Shown in pieces: positions 20,958-31,724 of a stretch of 64,000 nt of DNA (position 1 is its first letter; the number at the start of each line of letters is the position of its first letter). The position numbers were made by a program, and so were the translations under genes. Source of the stretch: Meconema thalassinum. Its lineage: Eukaryota; Arthropoda; Insecta; Orthoptera; Tettigoniidae. The notes beneath the pieces are model-generated. The model searched no databases. It was not told the DNA's origin and was given only the letters and a program-made list of their open reading frames with translations. Location: contig OX336398.1 in the NCBI GenBank assembly GCA_946902985.2, forward strand, positions 235,270,120-235,334,119. The letters run 5' to 3'.

Positions 20958-21950
20958 CGGGGGTACATAACCCGTGGCCCACAGTACGCTTGCGGCCCTC
21001 GAAGTCAGTTTATGCGGCCCGCGGACAAATATTTTATGCTATTGAAAACGTGAATAATATTTTGTGAATGATGAGGTTTGTGCCATTATTGTAGGCCCTA
21101 GTTGAAATATGAAAACTATAAAAATATTTCGTTAAAAATCAGGACTCTTGAGAAATAAACAATGCCAAGCATCACATTAGGAGCATTAGGCTGCTAGGCT
21201 ACTTGATTTGATGGTCAGTTTGGCGATATAATGATTTTCGTTTTTATACCTATAATTTAATGTTAAGAATTCTGTTTTTTTTTATAAAAAAAAAGAGACA
21301 GTAAGTCTGAAAGACTGGACTTTATATCATTTTAAATGTTACAAATGATGAAAAATGCTGGGTGAAAGCCTCATGATCATGCAGCGAACAGCGTGAACTC
21401 AAAGTCCATTAGCAAGTGCAAATCAAGATCAAAGGAGGTAGCTGGCTGGATGTCGCCGCGCTCACCAGAGCGCGCGGGGAAAGGAGGAAGCTCAAGCGGT
21501 ACTCTGACGTCACACACCTCAGTGCATTCTCGGTACATTTCGTGACGTCGCCGTAACGTAACGCCAGACCTCAGCGTAACGACGAAGTCGACAAGATCAT
21601 TTAAAATGATAAAATGGTAAAATGTTACAACCTTGTGATAGTATTATTTTATTTTGTATACCCCTAAACCTTTTCGAATTAGCAGTAAGTTGATTGTAAA
21701 TCAGTAATTTGATAGCTTAATAATGCAATTTGCCAAAAAAAAAACTTCAAAAATGGATTTAAACCATTTAAAGGACACAAAAATGGTATCGAAGCACATG
21801 TTTTGTCTGCTGGTAAAATAGGTTATTCAGATAATAGTAAAATTAGGGTTTGGCAAGTGCCTGTGTGGAAAGGTAACTCGCGGCCCGACACTTATAACTG
21901 TATGTAAAAATAAACTTGGCCCTCACATATAAAACGTTTGTGCACCCCTG
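20958..21950. mobile_element. Non-autonomous hAT-like element 1
   Basis: An 8-bp TSD GTCTAGTC (20950-20957, 21951-21958) and imperfect TIRs (CGGGGGTACATAA; reverse end CAGGGGTGCACAAA) fit the hAT superfamily. Internal GCGGCCC motifs lie near both ends. A perfect CRE-type TGACGTCA is at 21505-21512 and a half-match TGACGTCG at 21543. No transposase frame. Confidence 0.8.
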
Positions 21951-21971
21951 GTCTAGTCTATCACATTAAAG

Positions 21972-22528
21972 CAGGGGTTCTCAACCTTTTTCAACCATCG
22001 TACCCCTTTAAAAAAATAAACATCCTGCGTACCCCCTTCTAACCTTTCTTAGGTAGTAATAATGGTTTTTAAAAATGTAAAAGGTATTTAGTTAGTATGG
22101 TTTAACCTTGGTAATTTTATAAGGAAAGATATTTTAATAAATCAAAATATAGTTGTTGTTTTTCAGTTCCTTTTCCCAAAGGGTGATTTTTGCAATCATT
22201 GCGTTAGTTTTCATTCCAACATAGAACATATCAGAAACACTACCTCATTCCAAATGTTCAGTTTTTCAAAAATATCACTTAAATAGGCCAATTTTAAAAG
22301 CCAAACAAAGTCATTGAGTACTGATGATAAATTAGAATTGTGTTCCGTAAAGAAAAGATGCAATTCTTTGTGGATTTCAAATACACGCGCCATAAATAAC
22401 TCACACAGTAGTCACGGCACGAAGCTCACTGCACATGTGGATCGAGTAGAAGGATGGCCTGCCGCGTACCCCTTGAAATGTTTCGCTTACCCCTAAGGGG
22501 TACGCGTACCACAGGTTGAGAACCCCTG
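21972..22528. mobile_element. Non-autonomous hAT-like element 2
   Basis: The TIR CAGGGGTTCTCAACCT is at both ends (perfect, inverted) with 8-bp near-identical TSD CATTAAAG/CATTAAGG (21964-21971, 22529-22536). Subterminal GTACCCCTT and GGGTACG motifs repeat in inverted order. 557 bp, no transposase. It sits 21 bp from hAT element 1. Confidence 0.88.
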
Positions 22529-22536
22529 CATTAAGG

Positions 22537-23240
22537 GATTTCTTTCTCAACATTCAGTTGCCTGCCTGAAGTGCATAACTGTGAACTCTTTTAACATCAA
22601 GGTGAATTAAGTTTTATTCGTTAACTCCTTCCTTAAGGATTGTCTCTTTACTCCGTCTCCTTCACAGAGATGTCCCGACACACCACATGAATTGTTACGA
22701 GAAAGCTAATCCATTCTCTTTAACATAAAGTTCTTCTCGTCCCGCTCATTCTAATAATGGAATACTTCACCTTTGTCTGGAGAGTCTAGTCTTCATTGAA
22801 CGCCACCGCAAGAATTGTGGGTATTACTCGTCAAAGTATTCGCCGAAGATTGAATTAATATAACCCACTCGGTTACAATGGCCCTAGCTCGCAATTGTTT
22901 AGCTCACGCCGCCCCGCGCCGATGTTCAATTGTTTGGTCGTCAAGGTCTGTTAAAGTACCCACAATTCCAAGCATTGAAGGTGAAACAATGGAGGGAGCG
23001 AACGACGTTATTCTTTTTCATTGGAGGGATTTAAATACAAAGGGTAGGGGAGGGTGATGGTGTGGAATATTGATAGAGAGGGTGGTAATGACTTCTTTTA
23101 CCTCAAGATGTTAATTACCAACACGATAGATTTGAAACGTTGCCAAGGAACTCCAGCACCTTAAGTGATTGTAATTACTGTGTAACTAAACATACCAGCA
23201 CTTTGTGAATAAACACACTCCACTCGTTTCTAAATAAAAC
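22537..23240. other. Low-copy region with an inverted motif
   Basis: AATTGTGGGTA at 22814 and TACCCACAATT at 22957 form an inverted pair about 130 bp apart around a GC-richer stretch (CACGCCGCCCCGCGCCG). No gene or known repeat is seen, apart from the CACAGAGATGTCCCGACACACC block shared with 15.9 kb. Confidence 0.4.
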
Positions 23241-23243
23241 AGC

Positions 23244-23603
23244 GAAATACAGGGTGACCCTTAACGAGGTGTACAGGATGTCAGACAAGAATACAGGGTG
23301 ACTCCTAAAGAGGGGGGCAAGATGTCAGACAATAATACAGGGTGACTCCTAAAGAGATATACAAGATGACAGATAAGAATACAGGGTGACTCCTAAAGAG
23401 GTGTGCAGGATGTCAGATAAAACTACAGGGTGACCCTTATCGAGGTGTACAGTATGTTAGATTCAATTCAAATACAGGGTGACCCTTAAAGAGGTTTGCA
23501 AGATATCAGATTCAAATAATGGGTGACCCTTAAAGAGTTTTAAAAGATGTCAGACTCAAATACAGGGTGACCCTTAAAAAGGTGGGCAAGATGTCACATT
23601 GAA
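23244..23603 (+). repeat. Minisatellite, about 52-bp unit, eight copies
   Basis: Units start TACAGGGTGACCCTTAA or TACAGGGTGACTCCTAAAG, continue GAGGTGTGCAAGATGTCAGA and end with an AT-rich spacer. Two subtypes (ACTCCTAAAG and ACCCTTAA) are grouped in blocks, which suggests local duplication. Confidence 0.9.
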
Positions 23604-23678
23604 GTCTTTAACCCCTTATTGAATGGAACTAATTTTTGAAATGTTTTGTTCTATATAAGTTAGGTTCTGTGTCCATTG

Positions 23679-24765
23679 TTAGCCTACTTTCGATTTTTGC
23701 AAAAATTAAAGTAGACGTATGAGATCTACACAGGGCCAAAAATTGTGTGTCTGTCTGTGTGTGAGTGTGTGTACTCTGAATGTCTTCCCCTCCCCCCCCC
23801 CCCCTATCAATTTGAACACGGTAAAACCGAATTTGGTACAGATGTGGAACTAGCAAAGGACACCTCAGTGTCATGTTTTATATCGCCGCCATTTTGATGG
23901 AAACGTAATGGAAGCAGCCCAAATGTTAAAAGATTAAATCAAATTACGACCAACCTAATCATCGGATCTCCACCAAATTTTGCAATATTATACCTTTATG
24001 TATGAAGCATATTGTGACCAAACTACAAGATCACAATACTTTGCGGATTGGCGGCCATGTATGTGTGCAAATCGAACACCCCTATCAATTCAAACACGGT
24101 GAAACTGAATTGAACGAAAATTAGTACAGAGGTAGCACCAGCAAAGGGCACTCCAGTGTCTTGTTTTATATCGCCGCCATCTTGACGAAAACGTTATGGC
24201 GGCCACCCAAATGTTTAACGCTTGAATCAAATTACGACCAACCTAATCATCTGATCTCTACCAAATTTTGTAATATTTTACCATTATGTATTAAGAATCT
24301 TTTGACCAAACAACAAGGTCATTAGCTCAATAATTTGGGGATGGCGGCCATGTATGTCTGCAAATAGATTCCCCCTATCTTTTCAAACACGGTGCAATCG
24401 AATTGAATGAAATTTTGTACAGAGGTAGCACTTATAAAGGGCACCTCAATGTCGTGTTTTATATCGCCGCCATCTTGACGGAAACGCAATGGCGGCCACC
24501 CAAATGTTAAAATCTTAAATCAAATTACGACCAACCTAATCATTTGATCTCTACCAAATTTTGCAACAACAGAGTTTTTGTGGGAAGCATCTTTTGACTG
24601 AACTACAAGGTCATCAGCCCAATAGTTTGCAGATAGCTGCCATGTCTGTGTGCAAATCGATTTCCCATATCAATTCAAACACGGTGAAACCGAATTGAAT
24701 GACATTTTTTTTACAGGGGTAGCACTATCAAAGGGCACCTCATAACTCATGTTTAATATCCGTAC
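23679..24765 (-). mobile_element. Element Z, subfamily C, truncated
   Basis: The left end TTAGCCTACTTTC is the reverse of the Z 3' end. A C13 run and GTGT microsatellite follow. Direct monomers carry GCCGCCATTTTG (23885), GCCGCCATCTTG (24173) and GCCGCCATCTTG (24466), spaced 288 and 293 bp. The ACAAGTAGTTCC end is missing. Confidence 0.7.
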
Positions 24766-25400
24766 CGCACGTGGTATTTCAACAAGCTACTGCAACCAAC
24801 ATTCAATTATACTCCTTGAAAAGGACAAAGAGTTATAACAATACCCATGCATTTAGGAGAAAGTAGGCTATATGTTCTTTACTGAACATCTTGTTTTTTG
24901 TTTGAGCTTTCCTTTTTTCGGTTTTCGTTCTGGATTTTAATATTTGATTTTTTTATTTTCTTTATTTTTGTTTTTGTTTTTACTTTTTTGTCATAAGGAT
25001 TTGTTCTTTATTTTTGTGATTTAACTACAAGGTGGCAAAATCCCCAGAAATGTCTGCTTACCTTGGTATTCCACCGCGTGGAGTAGCCGTGCGAGTTAAA
25101 TATGTGGTTACCATGGGGAGCTGCATGAAGTCAGCAGATTATTGGTACCAATCATGGCGCTAACAGGTACTGTCTTACGTAGGGCTTTTGTCGAGGGTTC
25201 TCCAGGACATTGCGGAGTCCCTTAAAGCAATCCTCACACAGTGAGTGCCAGTGAAAAGAATAGACAGCACAGGATCAAATATTTTCTCTGTAACCTTCTT
25301 AGCAAAAGGGTAAACTTTGGTTATTGCGCGTTACATCTCAGCGACACATTGCGGATTTCTACAAAGTTGTAATGTTTTATAAGTTCTGAAGATTAAACAC
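24766..25400. other. Unclassified, with strongly T-biased strand
   Basis: 24890-25020 is composed largely of T runs broken by G on the plus strand, with strong strand asymmetry. The rest has no recognised gene or repeat. Confidence 0.45.
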
Positions 25401-25404
25401 CTTA

Positions 25405-25465
25405 AGTCAGTATTAATTTGTACTTTTTATTGTACCGGTTTGTGACCTTCCTCAGCGCAAATAAT
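25405..25465 (-). repeat. Fragment of ACCGGTACAATAA repeat with broken hammerhead-like motif
   Basis: On the minus strand CTGAGGA is followed by AGGTCAC and AAACCGGTACAATAAAAAG, then TACAAATTAATACTGACTTA. Compared with 30024-30064, the second half of stem II and the G of GAAA are lost. The TACAAATTAATATTGACTTA tail recurs near 27500. Confidence 0.55.
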
Positions 25466-25588
25466 AATATCGTGACTTCGCCCAGGACGCCAGGAAACCT
25501 TCTGTTACCAATACAAATACGGAGCAACAAATATCCTTTGAAATTCAGAGACATTAATTTGTGCTGATCAATGACACTGAAAACCAAG

Positions 25589-26097
25589 GCGGCTTCGGTG
25601 GCGTAGTCGGTAGCGTGCTGAGCTTCTATGTCCAAGATAGCGGGTTCAAACCCGGCTGAAGCAGTCGGATTTTTAAGAGCGTTAAAAATCCCTCAGTATG
25701 CCTTCCTTCGGAGGGGAAGTAAAGCCGGCGGTCCCATGTCATACATTTATGGCATATTAAAGAACCTTCCACTAATTGCACCTGTGTGAAGCTAAATTGG
25801 ATAGGTTAAAAATGTAAACAACGCTCTTAGGGTTCTACGTTTGTTTCCAAGAGCCGACTGCGGTGACGTCTAGTAACTAAGTTCTGAACATGGCCTAGTA
25901 GTCGTTGACGGTTGCGCTTTGAGGCAATTATTTGAAAAATTCTAAGTTGCAGTACTTAAATTTAAAAAACAGATAACACACACTTATACAGTCATCACAA
26001 TTAACACCGCTTATCAGGCAGATTCTACACACACCCAAAGTACACGGGGCTACATGACCGCGTTGTCGCAGCCCCTAAACTTAAGAACCAACCAACA
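25589..26097 (+). mobile_element. SINE3, copy d
   Basis: Complete: head GCGGCTTCGGTGGCGTAGTC, box B GGGTTCAAACCC, tail CAGCCCCTAAACTTAAG and AACCAACCAAC. An imperfect TSD (ACTGAAAACC at 25576, ACTAAAAACT at 26097) flanks it. Confidence 0.9.
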
Positions 26098-26148
26098 CTA
26101 AAAACTGACTTATATTAAGAGAATTGTAGTATTTAATTGACTTTATTT

Positions 26149-26648
26149 TCAATCATACTCTTCAGTAGCACATTTTAACAAAATTCCAAACATGGCGTAA
26201 TCACAGGGAGAGAGGTCTGGACTGTATGGAGGGTGGCCGAGAATCTCCCATTTGAATTTCTGCAGGAGTGCTGCGACTGTGTTGGCCGTATGAGGGCGTG
26301 CATTGACTTGGAGCGACCACGGTGGCTATGGCGTTCACTGCCACTTGGCGGTCTGGGTAATGAGTGCATCAACCAGCTGGACGTTGTCATCGGTAATGCA
26401 GAGGGGGGTGCCCCAGACCGGGCATCATCGGCTAACAACACCCGTCCTTCCCTGAAGCGCTTGTGCCACGCCTTGACCCTTGCAAGGGACATGCAGTGTT
26501 CGCCGCACACTTGTGAAATTCGGCGGTGAATGTCCGTTTCCCCTACTCCTTCCGCTGTCAGAAACCGAACAACACCTCTTTGCTTTTCGTTTGATGCCTC
26601 CATGTCACTGTTTGCAATGCGACCGGCAACGTTGGACGCTTGATGCAT
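26149..26648 (-). pseudogene. Mariner-like transposase relic with internal deletion
   Basis: The N-terminal frame encodes a Mos1-type helix-turn-helix (EASNEKQRGVVRFLTAEGVG, RVKAWHKRFREGR, DDARSGAPPSAL). After a frame change the other end reads NARPHTANTVAALLQKF, then HPPYSPDLSPCDYAMFG, the region around the second and third catalytic Asp of DD34D transposases, and stops at 26149. Most of the catalytic core between these is absent. The plus-strand frames over it are shadows. TIRs not located. Confidence 0.8.
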
Positions 26649-27017
26649 GCTGCTGCTCGCTTTTTATCGTCACGTGACGTGCACGCGTGCCCTCTAGCGA
26701 CGGGCTGTGATCTTCCACGCTATGGTCGGAACCACACCTTGTTACACACGCCACGATTAGCCGATGTCGTCGCCGGTTTGCGCATTCCAGCCTCCGGCTC
26801 GTTATAACTGCCTCTGAACTAATTGACCCTCTAGAAAATCCAGTAGGAAGCTGAAGGGAGAGTCTGCTTTTCTCAGCCTGCTGGGTGCTGTCCGCTGCGA
26901 TACCCGTCAGTCGTCAGAAGTACACTCTGTTCCCGCAGCAACTGTCCCTCACTCACACGATAACAACAATTATTTTATTTCACTTGTTACAAACTGCATT
27001 AGAAGTGATTAGAATAA
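26649..27017. other. GC-richer flank of transposase relics
   Basis: Contains CACGTGACGTGCACGCG (26670) and other CpG-rich sequence, possibly 5' non-coding part of the mariner-like relic. No gene seen. Confidence 0.35.
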
Positions 27018-27229
27018 TTAAATGGCACTAATACGTGTGATGGAATAATATAGTAACGAAAATATTATGACTATGTAGTTCAGCACTGTACTGTTAATAA
27101 CCAACCATTTTTTGTGCGTGTTGTGGTACGATGCGTTGTCAATAACAAGCACTGAGTTGCGTTCCAAATTAGGGATATATTTTTTACGAATATAATATAC
27201 ATTGTTCATGTCTTTGTGGTTGTCATCAC
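27018..27229 (-). pseudogene. DDE-superfamily transposase fragment
   Basis: The frame reads DMNNVYYIRKKYIPNLERN then SVLVIDNASYHNTHK. The hydrophobic strand ending VIDNASYHN is the second catalytic Asp motif of DDE_3-type (Tc1/mariner/IS630-related) transposases. Neither the first Asp nor the final acidic residue is present. It is too short to assign a family and unrelated in frame to the relic at 26149. Confidence 0.65.
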
Positions 27230-27595
27230 TTCTTTTATGTGACTAGTGAATAAGTAGCACGTTGGGAATAACTGGCTGACTGTACCTCTCTGCTATAAAT
27301 CTGTCACAAGAAGCAGCCTTTCTTCCTTCGTCCCATCTCGCCCCTTCAAAGCCGTCCACCGTATTGAAAGCTGTCATTGAACTTGAGGTAGGCCCGGTTG
27401 CCAGCCTCACTTTCTCACTCACGGGCCAATTTGTTCCGAGGGACTTATACTTTCTGAACGCACCTTATATAATATATCCTGAAGAACCATAAGTCAATAT
27501 TAATTTGTACTTTTTATTATCATGATGAAAATTAATAAACATATTGGAATGCAGCCGAAATAAATCAGAAACCTCTATGGACATCAAATTGGCAG
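27230..27595. other. No gene; short shared repeat tail
   Basis: AAGTCAATATTAATTTGTAC at 27490 matches the tail found at 25405 and 30070. Nothing else recognised. Confidence 0.4.
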
Positions 27596-27599
27596 GTTA

Positions 27600-28088
27600 A
27601 AAGCTAAAGGAAGTAGGAGACTTCGGTTATTTAGGAAGCAAAATAACCAGTGATGGACGAGGCAAAGAGGATATAAAAAGTAGGTTGGCTCAGGCAAGGA
27701 AAGCATTTCTACAAAAAAGGAATCTGTTGACATCGAATATAGATTTAGGTGTTAGGAAGTCATTTTTGAAAGTCTTTGTCTGGAGCGTGGCGCTCTATGG
27801 AAGTGAAACTTGGACTATTGGTGCAGCAGAAAAGAGCAGAATTGAAGCGTTTGTAATGTGGTGTTACAGGAGAATTATGAAGAACAGATGGGTAGATGTG
27901 GTTACAAACGAAGAGGTATTAAGACGAGTGGAAGAGGTGAGATGTTTCTGGCGACTGCTAATGAAGAGAAGAGATAGGTTAGTAGGACACATACTAAGAC
28001 ACCCAGGAATAGCAAGCTTAGTTATGGAAGGAAGGGTCGAGGACAAGAATTGTAGGGGTAGACCAAGGTTAGAATATGTTAAACAGAT
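27600..28088 (+). pseudogene. RTE-like LINE 3' part (LINE-D)
   Basis: One frame: KLKEVGDFGYLGSKITSDGR, LTSNIDLGVRKSFLKVFVW, YGSETWTIGAAEKSR, then RWVDVVTNEEVLRRVEEV and RLVGHILRHPGIASLVMEGR to RPRLEYVKQI. It ends abruptly where a GTTA-tailed hairpin repeat begins at 28089, so the 3' tail is missing. Closest relative in the window is LINE-C. Confidence 0.85.
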
Positions 28089-28145
28089 TAGTTAGTTAGT
28101 TATTGTTGTTTTTAGGGGCGGAACTACGAGGTCATACTTCTAACA
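28089..28145 (+). repeat. GTTA-tailed hairpin repeat
   Basis: AGTTAGTTAGTTATTGTTG then TTTTTAGGGGCGGAACTACG and AGGTCAT. The same head as 15436-15510; only the first part is kept. Confidence 0.65.
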
Positions 28146-28980
28146 TACAGGTACTGGTTTCAGTAACTATGCAACTGGCTCGTTTCTTTTTGAACGCACC
28201 TTATACTTCGTCAATGACGAATAGGCTTTACTCTCAGGTTCACGCAGCTTAGACCCGAGCAGTACCTATGTCAAAGACCTTAACAAACAAAAAGAAAAAC
28301 ATTAGCACACAATGACAAAGAATATAACATGGTCCCATATATTCATATATTGTAATATGTCCTTACTCCAATATGAATAGAAATGCAAGACTGACAGTAC
28401 AAGAAAAGTTTTACCATAATACAGTGAGTCCCGGAAGGTTCTCCGCAGCGCCTACATGTGTCTGCGAGAGCTAGCTACAGCAGTTACGTTGGCAGCACGG
28501 CTGCTTCTTGCATCATATTAGCCTTTCACGAAATGATTGCCGGCGGTCGAGATGGGAACTATTCCTTGTTTACTAGTGTCACACGTCAGCCTGCTTCATT
28601 GACAGGTACAGTTGCGCGAGTAGGATATGACTCAGCTCAAGTAGCCTCAGTCATCGTTTAACTGTCCGTGGTGACATGAGCTCCTATGACGCGCAATGCT
28701 GCTTGACTTATGTGCAGAATGCATCCTGTCATCGCTGTGTTCCCTAATAATAAGCAAACAGTATACTTTGTACTCACCACAACCATTCATAACAGATCCT
28801 GATGATACATACGCTCACTAATTGCAATACACACTGACAATTTCGACAGGCTACAGCCCACAAGTGTGGGATTCACCCTGTCAAAGACACCGTGCTACCA
28901 ACTAAACCGATGACGCAACCACTCCCAGCTGCACGTAACCACTGCGGAGAACATTCTCGGGCGCCCTGTAGAAGGTTGTT
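28146..28980. other. Unclassified; possible inverted ends and a tRNA-like block
   Basis: CCCGGAAGGTTCTCCGCAG (28430) and CTGCGGAGAACATTCTCGGG (28942) are imperfect inverted copies about 500 bp apart and may be ends of a small element. Just inside the right copy, the minus strand of 28845-28935 has TTTAGTTGGTAGCACGG and GGTGAATCCCAC, like tRNA boxes A and B. Confidence 0.45.
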
Positions 28981-28984
28981 CTCA

Positions 28985-29930
28985 AAACAATTTCTAAAAA
29001 ATTAATCATCTAAAAGCTGAAGAACACATACACTAGAATTTTTAAAAATCAGATCTGTTACAAAAATATGTTACATGCGAAAGAAATAAACCTTGATATA
29101 AAACCAGCTTGAAGAAGGAACAGTGATCTAGAGACAAGATTAAGATAGAAATGAGAAACTAATTTTAGAAAGTCATAAAGGAGAGAGGGAAAACTTGCTT
29201 GATGATGGCTGGTTGGTTCCTCCGTTTAGAGGCTGCGACAACGCGGTCATGTAGCCCCGTGTACTTTGAGTGTGTGTAGAATCTGTCTGATAACCGGTGT
29301 TAATTGTGATGGCTGTATTAGTGTGTGTTATCTGTTTTTAGTTCAAGTAAAGACTGCAGACTGAATTTTTCAAGTAGTTCCTACTTTTGCCGCCAAACGC
29401 CACCGTTAACGACTATTACTTCAGAACTTGGCTACTAGACGCCACCGCAGTCAGCTACTGGCAACGAAAGTAGGAACCTAAGAGCGTTGTTTAAACTTAA
29501 CCTATATATTCGCACAGGTGTAATTAGTGTAAGGTTCTTTGATATGCCATAAATCTATGACATGGGACCGCCGGCCTTCCTTCCCCTCCGAAGCAAGGCA
29601 TACTGAGCTATTTTTAACGCTCTTAAAAAATCCGACGACTTTGGCCGGGGTTGAACCCGCGATCTTGGGCATAGAAGCTCAGCATGCTACCAACTACGCC
29701 ACCGAAGCCGCTTTTTCGAAAATATTATTCGTCTAAAAGCTAAAAATCATATACACTAAATTTTAATATAAAACAGGTCTGTTACAAAAATATGTTAAAT
29801 GTGAAAGATATAAATCTTGATATAAAACCAGCTTGAAGAAGGAACAGAGACTTAGAATGAAGATTAAGATGGAAACGAGAAACAAATTCTAGAAAGTCAT
29901 AAAGGTGAGGGGTAGAAATATACACCTTAG
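28985..29930. repeat. Pair of about 210-bp direct repeats flanking a SINE3
   Basis: 28985-29200 and 29718-29930 share TCTAAAAGCT, TCTGTTACAAAAATATGTTA, CTTGATATAAAACCAGCTTG, AAGAAGGAACAG and AGAAAGTCATAAAGG in the same order and orientation, with scattered differences. The SINE lies between them. Confidence 0.8.
29207..29712 (-). mobile_element. SINE3, copy e
   Basis: Tail GGTTGGTTCCTCCG at the left, head GCGGCTTCGGTGGCGTAGTT (minus) at the right with box B GGGTTCAACCCC altered in one base. No short TSD; long direct repeats flank it instead. Confidence 0.88.
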
Positions 29931-30023
29931 AAAACTTACGTGGATGTTATGTAGAGATTTTTTTTAGGTTAAGACTGAATTTGTCAGAATGGGTAAGTCT
30001 TGCTTTTCTATTCACATTATTGT

Positions 30024-30064
30024 TTGCCCTGAGGGAGGCCGCAATGTGACCGAAACCGGTACAA
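30024..30064 (+). ncRNA. Degenerate hammerhead-like motif
   Basis: CTGAGGG (A9 of the CUGANGA box changed to G), one extra A, weak stem II starting GGCC and closing GACC, then GAAAC, CG, GT and A. TTG upstream may pair with CAA downstream. It is part of a repeat ending TACAAATTAATATTGACTTA, directly left of composite element H. Confidence 0.4.
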
Positions 30065-30301
30065 TAACAAGTACAAATTAATATTGACTTAAGGGGGAGA
30101 ACCTGCTTAAGAGAGGAATATGTCAATATTCATTCGATTGTTGTTGAACATACTACAAATATTGTTGACAAATGATACTCATATCACAGTAACGGCAAGC
30201 TTGTGGCAACCAAAAGCAACTTTTATAATGTCAAAATTATGATAAGAGTTTTTTAGAAAATTTTCAACATTTGCCATTTTTTTTTTTACCGTGCATCATT
30301 C

Positions 30302-30886
30302 TTTCAGGAGGAATAGTAAATATTTTAGGAGGTGGTAGTATAGATGATTTACCAAAAAAAATCCATATAGCATGTGTCCCATTTGTATTGCGTACCGAGA
30401 TACAGATGTTAGTATATAAGCAGGGTAGTTGTTGTTTCGTGTGTTGGCACACCGGTTGCTATGGGCCCGTTTCTTGGCCACCAAGGTCCCCGGACTTTAC
30501 CCCTTTGGATTTTAGCCTGTGGGGATGGTTGAAAGGCGAAGTCTACAAAGAAAGAGTTAACACAAGAGCCGAGTTGGTCGTTCAGAACATGCATAGTGCA
30601 GCCCTCGTCAAAGAACGCCAAGACGCCCTCCGAAGAGCTACACAGAGTGTTATCAAGAGAAGTGCAAAATGCATTGAAGTTGGTGGTGGAAATTTTGAAA
30701 ATCAACTTTGAGCGTCCTTATTTGCCTTGGCTTTACATTTGTTTGGGTTAAATACTACCTGCTGTATCTCGGTACGCAATACAATTGGGTCACATGTTAT
30801 ATGGAATTTCTTATTGCAATTCATCTACACTACCACCTCCTAAAATATTTACTATTCCTCCTGAAATACCCTGTATAACCCAAGTT
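30302..30886 (+). mobile_element. Mariner-type element K with about 110-bp inverted ends
   Basis: 30303-30407 and 30744-30880 are inverted copies (TTTCAGGAGGAATAGTAAAT, GGAGGTGGTAGT, TTGCGTACCGAGATACAG). They enclose a transposase C-terminal fragment. The right end carries ACCCTGTA; the matching left bases are lost. Confidence 0.75.
30430..30711 (+). pseudogene. Tc1/mariner-type transposase C-terminal fragment
   Basis: The frame reads WPPRSPDFTPLDFSLWGWLK, then a helical C-terminus ending VGGGNFENQL and a stop. SPDFTPLDF is the block holding the final catalytic acidic residue, and the segment after it (GEVYKERVNTRAELV) matches the usual order of insect mariner-like transposases. N-terminal and core domains are absent. 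The long minus frame over the same bases is a shadow. Confidence 0.75.
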
Positions 30887-31172
30887 TATAAGAAATATCT
30901 TACTTTTCCTTTTATAAGTGTGTATTACATCTGTACCTTCAAAGTGTATTTCAATCACAAACATAAACTGTACATTAAGTACTTTTATTTCATTTTTATT
31001 CACAGCAGCTGAAAATACAGTAGTTTTTGTATTTAAGAATGAATACAGTATAATATTTTATAAAAACAAATATAAATCCCAATGACCTGAATGAGGTTCA
31101 GTTTCTAGGTGCAGATCTAATAAACGCTTTGAAAAAAGAAAAGTAGGAAATTACTTATATACTTCGGATATA

Positions 31173-31394
31173 CAGGGTCTTTCACTCAAAGTGCGGCCGG
31201 CAGCGCGGCGCGTACAGGCAGCTCGCTGAGCTTAGGGTCGAGAGTCCGAAGCATCAATCCAACAGCACTTCTTACTTATGTTAATTATGACGTATGCTGT
31301 GACAGCAGCGCGCTGCGTTAAGCTAGTCTGACCTTTATAGCTGCACGTTCTACCTAGAGCGCTGGGTCGGCCGCACTTTGAGTGAAAGACCCTG
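31173..31394. mobile_element. MITE with perfect 27-bp TIRs
   Basis: 31173-31199 (CAGGGTCTTTCACTCAAAGT and on to GCGGCCG) is an exact reverse complement of 31368-31394. Length 222 bp. TA precedes the left end; the right flank is AA, so a TA target is likely but mutated. The perfect TIRs suggest it is among the youngest insertions here. Confidence 0.9.
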
Positions 31395-31562
31395 AATAAG
31401 GGAAACGATGATGCACGGTAAGAAAATGTTGGCAAATGTTGAAAATTGTCTGAAAATCTCTTTTGTTAAGAATTTAGACTTGCTTTTGGTTACCACAAGC
31501 ATGAAGTATAACATAAATTTCTCGCCAAATCAATACTTTTTTTATACTTACATTAAAATACT

Positions 31563-31608
31563 ACAGGTACATGTTTCGGAAAACTAAATGTTTCGTTCCT
31601 CAGCCCAC
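31563..31608 (-). ncRNA. Hammerhead-like motif, left arm of G
   Basis: Minus strand: CTGAGGA box (31597-31603), extra A, stem II GAAAC/GTTTTC with ATTTA loop, GAAAC, AT, GT, A. Upstream GGG faces downstream CCT as a short stem I. Confidence 0.5.
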
Positions 31609-31678
31609 TGTGAAATGTGTTTTTTTTGTTTGTTATTTGGTGAGGTTTTCGATGTAGTATGATGTTATACACCAAAAA

Positions 31679-31724
31679 GTGGGCTGAGGAAGGAAACATT
31701 TAGTTTTCCGAAACATGTACCTGT
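31679..31724 (+). ncRNA. Hammerhead-like motif, right arm of G
   Basis: Stem I GGG (31681-31683) faces CCT (31720-31722). CTGAGGA 31684-31690, extra A 31691, stem II GGAAAC/GTTTTCC (one bulge) with ATTTA loop, GAAAC 31710-31714, then AT, GT and A at the would-be cleavage position. Confidence 0.5.

Noticed and set aside
23244..23603. CRISPR-like array (regular repeats with spacers)
   Set aside because: Spacers are similar to one another and the setting is eukaryotic; it is a minisatellite.
25589..26097. Functional tRNA gene at SINE3 heads
   Set aside because: Boxes A and B are present, but the anticodon arm and acceptor stem do not close and the sequence continues into a SINE body.
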